Source of the DNA: Brienomyrus brachyistius
Lineage: Eukaryota > Chordata > Actinopteri > Osteoglossiformes > Mormyridae
NCBI RefSeq assembly: GCF_023856365.1
Contig: NC_064537.1
Coordinates: forward strand, 9,774,751-9,838,750
DNA: 64,000 bases
Direction: 5' to 3'
Within the stretch, counting starts at the first letter, position 1. Every line of letters begins with the position of its first letter. Below the pieces are notes generated by a model, which saw only the letters and a list, made by a program, of their open reading frames with translations, was not told the DNA's origin and did not search any database. Positions 33,130 through 43,215 of the stretch are shown here, in pieces. Position numbers and translations under genes: made by a program.

Positions 33130-35516
33130 TCAGTTGGTTTCATAAGAAGACAGCAGGGCGGCATCGACGGGCTCCATGCAGGAGGGGCAGGTGAAGGAGC
33201 GCATGAGCCAGGCGTCGATGCAGTCCACGTGGTAGATGTGCAGGCAGGGCAGGAACCGGATGGGGTCTCCGTACTCGAAGTCCATCATGCAGATCACACA
33301 CCTGGGGGGGGGGGGGGGGGACAGGTAGCTTTAGACCTGCCCTGCACCACTGCACCAATCAGCAGGCTGGAAGAATGGGCAGTGCAATATGGTACCCATT
33401 TGAAGAGAGATACAGAAATAAATACGGAAGAATTCATCAGCATTATGTTGGATGTTCAGTTGCTCGTGTAAGTTATACTTGCACAAAAATGATAGGTTCT
33501 GAGAGATAACCAATCACATTGTAGTTGAGGTGGGTCCAAGTAACTGGATGACATGGGACCATGACATTCTGATTGGTTGGACCCACCTCCTCTGCAATCT
33601 GATTGGTTATCTCTCTGAACCAATAATTTTTCATTCTGCCCTCAGAATAGTTTTGTCTAAGTAAAACTATATATAGCTAGATATCTTATTGTGGCAGTTC
33701 AGCCACAGTAGAGGGACACAAAACTGCCTTATTCAGGTTATCATCTACGTATGCCATTGGGCACATAAATGCTTTTTGAGATATTTATTAAAAGTCCCAG
33801 TAATAAATTTCTGTGTATTGTGTCATGGGTGACTGCAAGGGTAACTGGGTGGCTTTGCTAGTACAGGATGTCAAACGAGCTACCCAAGATGAGGCACTGG
33901 GTACAGCAGCCCACCCCGCTACTCACTCCTTCACTTTCTTGTCGGAGGGCTCTGAGCCGGGGTCAAAAATGCCACGGGGCAGGTGCTGGATGAGGCCGAT
34001 TCTCTGGGCGATGCGGACCTGCTCGTCCTCAGTTAGCTGCGTGGCGAGCCGGGTCTGGCTAGGTGTGGGATGGTACACAGGGACCTGGGTGCGCTCCTGC
34101 GTAAAGACAGACAGACACCGAACCAGGCAAAAAGATTACAGGATTTCAGGGATACAAACAAACAGCTCCATTGTACATTGTAAGCAAACCAAAGCTCAAC
34201 AGTATTGCCAAACACGTTAAGCCCTTCTTACTAACAGAGCAGAAAGACTCAAAATTTACAAAGGGCTGTAGATCAAAGATCGTCGTAAATCACTTAAGGC
34301 AAGGATGTCCGCTGTTATAAGTTTATTTGCAATATGAAATTGGCCTTTTAGTTCCAAAATCAAAATACTTTGTTTCGCATTATTACAATTAAAGTATTTC
34401 AAAACACTGTAAAGAAGAAACAATACGTCGAACATTTTGGGTAAATAATCATCGTAAAAACTTCGTACTGAAAGTATTGAAAATATTATTGTTTGATATT
34501 GGAAGGCGCAAATGCCAACATAGTTTAAATCGTCGTTTAAAATGATAGGATTTAAGCTTATTAAATTCTGTGATCATAAGCTATTGAAATATTTAGATTC
34601 TAATCGGTTCGCTATTTTCATAATATCCTACTAAGTATTTTATCTTATGACTCTCTATCACAGAGGGATCCATTGTAATTATGTTATCGAGTGACCGGCC
34701 GCGGTCAGGGCGCCTGCCACGGCGTGGGAGTGACGCGACCGGACCCGTGTGGCCCCTCCAGCCCAGGCCACGTTCCCCCCGCCTTTCAAGGTTACATTCA
34801 TTGGTACAACACTACTGATCGATAAGTCTAGTCCCAGAGGGCACCGATACACCCACCGAGTCTGGCCGCTGTTACTACTGGTGAAAAGGGAACGACAACA
34901 CTAGTAACTCGACTTTTGGTTAAAACGTAAAAACTACATATTTTTTTTCGAAGGAATTACATGCATGTCATTAATATGACGTATATCGTTAATGCGGCCC
35001 ACGCTGAAAGTGCAGCGATTAAAAAAATAAAGTCTTAAAAAGTTAGGATTCTACATACAGCCCATGTACAATGCACCGTCGCTAATTTCAGTAAATTATT
35101 ATAGAGTGCAAACTTGTGAAAATAAGCATCAAACTACACGAACTACTTATATTAGATGGCAGAGCAAATGTTCCACGCTTTAAGATAGTTTGCAAGCCTA
35201 CGCTGCGTATTTTGCGACCTCTAACTTCACCGAGATTTGGAGACCGGAGATAAACAGGCGTTTCTCGCCTGTTTCGACGCACCGATCGCTCGCTGATCTC
35301 AACTCGGCACAAGCGCCTGAATCACAACAGTCAACGGTATCATTAGTCGCTACGGCGTTAATGTGCTTTCGAGTCCCCGGCGTGGATTTGCTCGATCCGC
35401 CCTGTCTAGCGGCACACCTGGTAAGGCGGCGGCGGCTCCCCGGGCAGACTGGCTCCCTCCGACTCGTTTAGCAGCGACAAATCATCGGCGCCCTGGGAGG
35501 ACAGGCAATTCCCCAT
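33130..35516 (-). CDS. rnf11: RNF11-type RING-H2 ubiquitin ligase adaptor
   Basis: RNF11 is a membrane-anchored RING-H2 protein that binds NEDD4-family ligases and acts in A20/TGF-beta signalling. Three exons (high to low): 35516-35418, 34096-33927, 33301-33130, 146 aa. Visible are an N-terminal MGNCLSS (myristoylation Gly2, palmitoylation Cys4), a PY motif PPPPYQ, the conserved block VYHPTPSQTRLATQLTEDEQ, and a RING-H2 (CVICMMDF, then PCLHIYHVDC, then CPSC), ending DAALLSSYETN as in RNF11. The N-terminal linker is shorter than in human RNF11 (154 aa). It sits between TRIR and RAD23A, where human has no such gene, so it may be a paralogue (ohnolog) and not the RNF11 orthologue. Symbol is by family. 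Confidence 0.92.
33302..33926 (-). other. rnf11-like intron 2
   Basis: The acceptor is preceded by a run of 17 C (G17 on + at 33304-33320). A fold-back element occupies 33493-33623. No other feature. Confidence 0.7.
33493..33623. mobile_element. Fold-back (MITE-like) element
   Basis: Arms 33493-33539 and 33577-33623 are inverted copies of about 46 bp with few mismatches (AGAGATAACCAATCA ... TGATTGGTTATCTCTC; GAGGTGGGTCCAA ... TTGGACCCACCTC), with a ~37-nt loop. Non-autonomous DNA element in the rnf11-like intron 2. Confidence 0.8.
34097..35417 (-). other. rnf11-like intron 1 with an isolated GC-rich patch
   Basis: Strongly A/T-rich except 34694-34795, which is GC- and CpG-rich (contains GACCGGCCGCGGTCAGGGCG). 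No open exon with splice sites is evident in the patch. 35200-35417 approaches the promoter side and is again more GC-rich. Confidence 0.5.
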
Positions 35517-36741
35517 CGAAAGGCACCACAAACCCGGACTAGATGGCCGGACCAGATGAATACACCGGCCGTGACAGCGATTTTCTCGTCTGGTGTGAAA
35601 CACTCCTCGGATAAAAAAAAAAAAAACTCTGATCCAGAAACACAATTGCTTGCAGGACGTTTGCGTTTTGTAGACAATCCTTCAAAATTTTGATTGCAGA
35701 AAATAAAAAGTCGACGGGCCTTGAAAACAAACTTCTGTTTCAGCGGTTGTCTGCAATGGACAGCAGTTCTGTGTCCTATTATATGGCTAATAAATTTAGG
35801 TGAGACCTCTCGCAGACTCCATCTCTCCTTTCGCACTGTTTACAAACTGCTGGAGCGGATGTACGATGCCCCGCAAGGCATTCTGGAGATTGTAGTGAAA
35901 TGTTCAAAGTAATTTTTTTTCAGATGCTATTTTGTTGCACTCAAATAGATGTGCTGAGTACTCAGGCAAAATTGTAAACTGTAAATATTATCTAGTTACT
36001 TGATAAAACAATAGTGGAGAAATGCTATTTATAATTCTATAAATTGCTACTTCGCATACAATGTTTAGACAAATTATACTTCTGATCATATTTTATGACG
36101 AATCATGGTTCTACATATATCCTACGTCACATATAGAAAATAAACTGAAAATGACAATGGTTAATAAGAATAACAGCTTTATTTTTCATTTCACTGCATA
36201 GGACAAGCGGTATGGAAAATAGATGAATGAACGATTGAACAAAATGACTGAATGTATGAGTGAATGAATGCATGGATGAATGAATGTAACGTAGCGTTTT
36301 TAGTGTGAACCATGTACAAATAATTCGAAAATATATTTAACATGGAATTAGTCAATTACATAGTATAAGATGTCGCAGAAACAATGAACTGTTAGGCATG
36401 TGCGAAACGTCTTGAAATAAATGGAATATACAATTCTTAAGATATTATAATGTGAAGATGGTAAAAATGTAATCCATATAAATGAATAACTGAATATCAC
36501 CAGTGCTTACAATGTACAGCATAAATTAAGTAGATACGATGTGTCACGTGGTACATGCGTCAGCCTCGCTGTCATGGCAAAGATGGCGGCCGACGGCTGA
36601 ATGCTGCCTTGCGTTGCCGATCTGCTCTTTTTCCCGGCTGATACGGTCGAACAGACTCTTCCGATTGACTGACTGGCGTGTTGAGCTGGGATACGAACGC
36701 AGAAACAACTGGAGAGGAGTTGATCGAGCAGTGGCGTAACA
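35517..36741. promoter_or_regulatory. Divergent rnf11-like/rad23a promoter interval
   Basis: The two start codons face away from each other over 1.2 kb. Next to rad23a are an E-box GTCACGTGG (36543-36551) and the YY1 consensus AAGATGGCGGC (36580-36590), typical of housekeeping promoters/5' UTRs. At about 36197-36290 is a remnant of a SINE tail (GGACAAGCGGTATGGAAAAT, then ATGA/GAATG repeats). The rest is A/T-rich without genes. Confidence 0.5.
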
Positions 36742-39153
36742 ATGCAGATCACACTGAAGACGCTGCAGCAACAGACGATCCAGATTAACATTGACGATCA
36801 GCAGACGGTGAGTGTCTCACAGCAGTCCAAGTGTATGTGGCAATGCGATGTTACAGGTATTTGAACATTTACTTTATAGGGAGAGTTCCGTCTGTCAATA
36901 TAGAATTTAATCGCCCCAATTATTCCGCGTTCTGGAAGTGTTTCCTTTTAAATCAACACATGATAAATTGATTAGTATTTTAATATTGTAATGGTCAGCT
37001 AGTTATTGACTTTTTATAAATGCATCTCTAGCTACAATGCTTGTTGTCTAATAAACTTTGCCTGAAGTCACAGCTCTGCAGTAGGTGTCTGTTTAGTGAT
37101 ATTTAATCATATGTGAGATGGGTGGTGACATTTTCGTTGTATCCTTTATTACCGCTGATATCGATACATTGCGGCGTTCAAGGTTCTAGCTGAATATAAT
37201 GATTTCTATACATATTATTTTTAGTAAAGTATGAGAATAAAGTACACATAAAGTATGATGTGATTAGGAGCTGCATCATTTGAATGACAAATAACCGCGC
37301 TGCTACAGACGCGCGAACTTAACATTGCAGGAATTTTTGACCGATCCAGCTGTCCCGTTTACCGACATGTTATATTTATGTCCCACGGCCGATCCGCAGG
37401 TAAAAGATCTGAAAGAAAGGATCGAAGCAGAGAAAGGGAAGGACAGCTTCCCAGTCTCAGGCCTGAAGCTGATCTACGCAGGCAAGATTCTGCAGGATGA
37501 CATGCCAATCAAGGAGTACAAAATCGATGAGAAGAACTTTGTGGTGATCATGGTGTCAAAGGTAGAAGGCATATATATATATATATATCCCCTCTATGTA
37601 TTGCACAAGCTATTCAGTCTATGTCAGAGTTTCAGGTTTCCGCTTAAGACAGAAACAGCTGTGGGGTGTGACACTGGCTCATTACCATGCACCGACAGGT
37701 GCAGCAAGCTGCACTTCCCTGCTTCTGTGGGCACGTGTTGTGCAGCTGTGCTTAGCTGGGGGGGGGGGGGGGTATGACGGCCCCCGGCTCCCCGTGCCCC
37801 AGCGTCTCTGAGGACAACCAGTTAAGCTGCACTCTCTGCCTTAAGCTGACTCTCAGCCTAATTGACCCTTATTGTTTGAAACAGGCGAAGTCACCTCCAT
37901 CGGGGGCAGCGCAGGCCGCAGAACCACCTAAAACCACGCCCGCCGAATCCAGCCCTCCTCCGAAGCCGGCCCCTGCAGCCATCCCTATCCCCGCGGGGGA
38001 GGACAAGCCCCCAGAGCGCTCCAATCCCTCTACAGGGTACTGGCGCTCTCTGTCAGGCTCATTCACTCCGATATAGTCCTGCCGTAATCTGCTGATATGG
38101 CCATAATAAGGCAGACCTTGTCTTCCTCCTACAGCCCCGATCCTGACAAAGACACTCTGGAGTCATTCCCCATGGGTGAGTGGGAAGCCGCTTTCTGTGA
38201 CAGAAAGTGTCCCGTGTTTTTTTCCCCTGTTACCTCTCTGTCTCCATTGGCCGATCTTGTTCGTTGCCTGTTACAGGTCCAGATTACGAGGCTATGGTGA
38301 CGGCTATAGTGGCCATGGGTTACGAGCGGGATAAGGTGGTGGCAGCTCTGCGGGCCAGCTACTGCAACCCCGACCGGGCTGTGGAGTACCTCCTCAACGT
38401 GAGGCCTCATTACCGCAACCTCCCACACCCGTATCCCAGCATGCACGGCGGCTTGTGCTGCACGTGCAATGGAAGCCGTTCTTCACTCAAGTAGAAGCGT
38501 AGATACACGTTTTTAAAAATGCTCCAGTAAAAGCTGAAGTACTGACTTCACTTTTTTTACTCAATCTAAAGTGGAAAGTAGAGAATCTAAAACATAAAAA
38601 GTATAAAGTACCCTTGCAAAGGACAAAACCACCATTTTTGGGCAACACTGACTGGACCCCGTGTTCAAGCGTTATGTTGAACACAAGCAGAGAAATTGGC
38701 TATTACCATCATGACGACTGACTTTTTCCTGAACGCATCATGCAAAACATATTTCAGTACTGTAAAAGATTACAAGCGCATACTGCTTTATTTGTATGCA
38801 AATACTCGAACTAGAATTTAGGGATTATTGTTGACACACCACAGCACACAGTGCACAACAACTCAATGTGTCCTCTGCATTTAACCCATATGTGACAATG
38901 TGACATAGCAGGGGGCAGCTAATTCAGCGCTGGGGGAGCAGTGCTTGGGGGCGGTACCTTGCTCAGGGTACCTCAGTGGTGCCTTGTTGGTCGGGGATTC
39001 GAACCTGCAATCTTTCAATTACAAGAGTGCTTCTCTAAAGACTCCGCAAACACTCTCAGCATTTGACATTTCGTCAAGCTACTTTGTTTTCATGCTTCCT
39101 TCTTCCACTGCAATCATGATATCTTTTCCCATTGAGTTACCGCCTGGTTTTAG

Positions 39154-39185
<32 letters not shown>

Positions 39186-41948
39186 GCTTTATCATGTCTA
39201 TCATGTTGTGCATTATGTGCAAAGACGAATACAACAATGGGATTGACTTTTCTGTGTGTGTTTACAAACGTTTTTAAGCCTCAACCAACCAGTCTAGTTG
39301 TCTGGATGGCGTGCATTATTCTATCAGAATAGGTAAAATGCCCTAATAAATGTCATTTAAATTAAACGAAACAAGACTAACGAGCCTAATTTGAAAATGT
39401 AAGGAGTAGAAAGTACAGATATTCATCCTAAAATGTACGTAGTAAAAGTTTACGCAAAAATAAATAGTCAAGTAAAGTACAGATACTCAAAAATTCTACC
39501 TAAGTACAGTAATGAAATATTTGTACTTCGCTACTTCCCACCTCTGAAAAGCAGCTATTTAATGGCCTGGGTTTAGAGTTAAAGAAGTGGGACACAAGGA
39601 CTAACTCCATTATTAACTCAGTATGATGTTTTAGTTCTGTTTGTATTGCCCAGCATAACCTATTTCATAAACAAGCATGTTAAGATTTGCTGCAGACCTG
39701 CTACAGTTTGATGTTGTTTTTCGTTAATGTGAGATACTGATATTCTTCACCTAGGGGATCCCCAGCACACCAGTGCAGGAGAGCATTCCCCCGCCTGAAG
39801 CCCATTCCAGCACCTTCTCTGAAGGCACTGAAGGTGACCATTGCAGGAATCTCTAAGAATCGCCTTTTTCTCCTGTACTTTAGATGCCTGGTAATCGGAG
39901 GTGGAAAGTTCAGGTCCAGAAAGTACAAATCTCAACCAAGATTTTCTTTCAACCAACCAGCTGAGTGTGAAGAGTGACATTCACAGAGAACTCAACTGGT
40001 TGGTTGAAACAAAATCTTGGTCTGGATTTTTACTTCCTGGACCTGAACGCTCCACCTCTGCTGACAAAACAGGGACACACTTTGGGCTCCGTAGCTTCCC
40101 TGAGTGTATTTTGCTTCTGCCTGTGTGTCTGCACGTGTCGGCATTGTCACCCCAGCGTGTCACTCGGCAGGGAATCCCCTGGAGTTCCTGCGCTCACAGC
40201 CCCAGTTCCAGGGAATGCGGCAGGTGATACAGCAGAACCCGGCGCTGCTGCCGGCGCTGCTGCAGCAGCTGAGCAGGGACAACCCGCGCATGTTGCAGGT
40301 AACTGGGCGTACACGCCCACACACACACACGCAGACATGCGACCTCTTAAACCCCGCCTCCCATCTCTGTCCGCAGCAAATCAACCAACACCAGGAACTG
40401 TTTATACAAATGCTGAATGAACAGCCGGGACAAGATGAGGATCTGGGAGAGAGGGCGGGGCTAGGCCCGGCTGAGGAAGAAGAAGAGGTGGAGGAGGAGG
40501 AGGGCAGCGGCGTGAACTACATCCAGGTCACGCCGCAGGAGAAGGAAGCGATTGAGAGGGTAAGCACCTTTCAAGGGAGCTTTAGAGGCTAACATAAAGC
40601 TGCTTATGTTAGCCTGCCGTGTGTCTTACACGTACCTGAGAACGAAAAAAAAAAAATCATACACAAATGCGTGTATGTAGTGTTTTTCCAATTCTCCTGT
40701 CTGACCACTGCAATCCATCCATCCATTTTCCAAACCGCTTATCCTACTGGGTTGCGGGGGGTCCGGAGCCTATCCCGGAAGCAATGGGCACGAGGCAGGG
40801 AACAACCCAGGATGGGGGGCCAGCCCATTGCAGGGCACACTCACACACCATTCACTCGCACATGCACACCTACGGGTAATTTAGCAACTCTAATTAGCCT
40901 CAGCATGTTTTTGGACTGTGGGGGGAAACCGGAGTACCCGGAGGAAACCCCACGATGACATGGGGAGAACATGCAAACTCCACACACATGTGACCCAGGC
41001 GGAGACTCGAACCCAGATCCCAGAGGTGTGAGGCAACAGTGCTAACAACTGCACCACCATGCTGCCCCCCTCACTGCAATCCACTGCATCTTTCTGGGCC
41101 TGCTGGAAATCTTTGAAATGTCATTCCGGGTCTCGGGCGTATTTTACAGAGTCAAGCCCAAAAACTAAACAGTCTCTGCTGCTGCTTCTCCGTTGTTAGA
41201 CGTTTCTTTTGGAAGGACGACGAGTTTGTTTGACTGGCACTAAAAGAGCAGAAGAAACCTTTTTTTTTTCATTATGGGAAGGAAATTGTTCTTAAACACT
41301 GACGTCGAGGAAAATTAGCAAGATGAAAATAACGAGCAGTTATGTGATTCGCATACTATATAAAGTTTTCAAAAATATGTGTTTTTGACCAATTATTCCA
41401 GTTGACTATTTAAACCTTAGAGGCCCCTTTTGGGCTCCCAGGGCCCGGGGACAACTGACCTGATTCCCATCCCATCAGCGGCCCTGTATACAGGGATTTG
41501 TAAATACCTCAAACCTTCAATGGGTATTCGACTGAAACAACACTGTTCATTAGTACAGTACAATACAATTCAATTCAGTAAATGAATAGGCTGCACAACA
41601 AAGGGGGACCTCATAATAAAGTCAATGGCAGTCAGTGAAATTGAAAATGAACGGCTTAATTGAAATTGATGATTACAGAAGGTTGTAGGTTTAAGTCCCA
41701 TTGAACCTGGGCTGCTTGTTTTGTTTATAGTCTGGAAGTAATTGACTACAGTAGTGAAAGTTGTATTTTTTTTCTATCCACTTTGCATTCTGAAGTGATT
41801 TTTTTCTCTTCTGTGTCTCGGTTTGCCTCACTCTCACTCCCAGCTGAAGGCTCTGGGATTTCCGGAGGAGCTGGTGCTCCAGGCCTATTTCGCTTGCGAG
41901 AAGAATGAGAATCTGGCAGCCAACTTCCTACTGAACCAGAACGAATGA
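36742..41948 (+). CDS. rad23a: RAD23A, ubiquitin shuttle and XPC partner
   Basis: RAD23 carries ubiquitinated proteins to the proteasome and stabilises XPC in nucleotide excision repair. Nine exons: 36742-36807, 37400-37561, 37885-38036, 38135-38175, 38277-38398, 39755-39833, 40171-40298, 40377-40559, 41844-41948 (TGA), 345 aa. Domains in order: ubiquitin-like (residues 1-76, [13 protein letters not shown] ... NFVVIMVSK), Pro/Ala-rich linker, UBA1 ([16 protein letters not shown]), XPC-binding ([19 protein letters not shown]), Glu-rich linker, UBA2 ([19 protein letters not shown]). The C-terminus ends LLNQNE, shorter than the human NFDDE tail. RAD23A is preferred over RAD23B because of synteny and length. 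Confidence 0.95.
38488..39546. mobile_element. hAT-like non-autonomous transposon remnant, interrupted by a SINE
   Basis: The right end near 39418-39546 (AAAGTACAGATACTCAAAAA, GTACTTCGCTACTTCCCACC) is the characteristic end of a very common fish DNA element. A related inverted stretch at 38505-38620 (AGTAAAAGCTGAAGTACT ...) may be the left part. Family assignment is from memory of fish repeats. It lies in rad23a intron 5, with the SINE at 38832-39045 inside. Confidence 0.5.
38832..39045 (-). mobile_element. tRNA-derived SINE, second copy
   Basis: Shares TGTCCTCTGCATTTAACCCA and GGGATTCGAACC with the copy at 25222-25385, in the same orientation, with the tRNA-like head at the right. Confidence 0.75.
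39899..40060. mobile_element. Complete fold-back (MITE-like) element
   Basis: Arms 39899-39963 and 39991-40060 are inverted repeats of about 65 nt (left AGGTGGAAAGTTCAGGTCCA, right TGGACCTGAACGCTCCACCT) round a ~27-nt loop. Rad23a intron 6. Related half elements are at 13641 and 16381. Confidence 0.85.
40718..41071 (-). mobile_element. Full-length tRNA-derived SINE with 12-bp target duplication
   Basis: Flanked by perfect CACTGCAATCCA at 40706-40717 and 41072-41083. On the minus strand it starts with a tRNA-like head (CAGCATGGTGGTGCAGTTGT, then GGGTTCGAGTCTCC-like B-box as TCTGGGTTCGAGTC) and ends with (GGAT)n. This is the best local reference for the other fragments. Rad23a intron 8. Confidence 0.9.
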
Positions 41949-43215
41949 GTCTTCGACGAGGCCCGCTTCGCTCCCGGCTCGAGCACTGTGTCCGCTTTAA
42001 CGAAAAGCTTATTTTCTATTATTTGGGGGGGATAGAGAAATTAAACTCATGACTTAAAGGAGTGGGGTTGGGTATTTAAATTTTGGGTCATTTTCAGGAA
42101 GGGCGGTAGGATGATTAACATGGACTTAAATTCCAATGGAATTGCTGGATTTGAATATGTAGAATATGGGGACCTGCAGGTCCAGGGGTGAGTGGGCAGG
42201 GGTGTGGAGATACAGCCATGGAAGGATGACCTGGTACCTATGCACCTTTCGGCAAGACAAAACCGCGTTAGAGCAAGACCGCTTACATGCATGTACCTGG
42301 ATGCAGCCTTTCTCAGTGTTTTCGCAAATAGGCAGCCTAGTTTAGGCATATAGGCAGGCCAGGGACCTTGGGGAAGTCATATCTCAACAGTATTACGTGT
42401 ATGACTGGGGCGGGTGGGGGTTGCGTTCTAGGGAAAACTGGTGATTATGAAGAAAATTGTGTCCTTCACGCCTCAGAACCCGAGAATATTGATGACCTCC
42501 CACAGATTTCGTTATTCTGAGGTGTCCTGCCCAGATGAGCGGCTTGGGAAATCGGCACTCAATCTGCCCTTCGCTTGGCTGAAGTCAATTGGCCGTCACC
42601 AACCATGCAGCCAACGCGTAGCTTCCTGCGCACCTGTTCAGGGACTGTCGCGTTAAGTCCAGGCTGGCCCACCGCGTCTATTCTGAGCTCAGCTTTTACG
42701 TCCGTCGATTGGTTGGGTTTGTTTTTTTTTTCTTTTTGAACGATCAGAAGCTGGGGTATCTGGGCACCAATACAGACGTCGCTGTGGCAGAAAATGGGTG
42801 ACTAGTGTTGAGTGAGACTCATTCCAACTGACTGCACATGGTACGCTATCTGGGGCAGGGCAGCTACATACATTTATATAACATGGGGAGACACAAATGA
42901 AATATTTCCCTGGTATTTTTGTGAGAAAATATATACATGGGATATATTTTATTAAGTGTGTGAGATAGGTGTTACTGTCTTGTTCCCAAGACCTGATTGT
43001 TTTATGTTGCTTTTGGTCTCAGCGGTCTGAACTCGAAGGCTTCCTGTAGTGTTCTGTTTTACTGCAGGCAGGGAGTTGCGTGATCGAACACGAGCAGTTT
43101 CTAGTCACTGTATAAGTAGCTTTTTATATCTTGTAATAGTATAAACAGTTGTGTTTACACTTCTCTTTCCTGGCCTGTGTTGAGCTTCAATAAATAACAG
43201 TTTTGGGATGTGAGT
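41949..43215 (+). other. rad23a: rad23a 3' UTR
   Basis: No coding potential; ends at an AATAAA (43189-43194). It includes pyrimidine and G-rich patches but no recognised repeat. Confidence 0.7.
43189..43194 (+). terminator. rad23a poly(A) signal
   Basis: AATAAA (in AATAAATAACAG) about 1.24 kb after the stop, followed within 20 nt by a GT-rich stretch. Confidence 0.7.

Noticed and set aside
34694..34795. A coding exon of rnf11-like
   Set aside because: The three exons already give a complete RNF11-length protein; no splice-bounded open frame in the patch.
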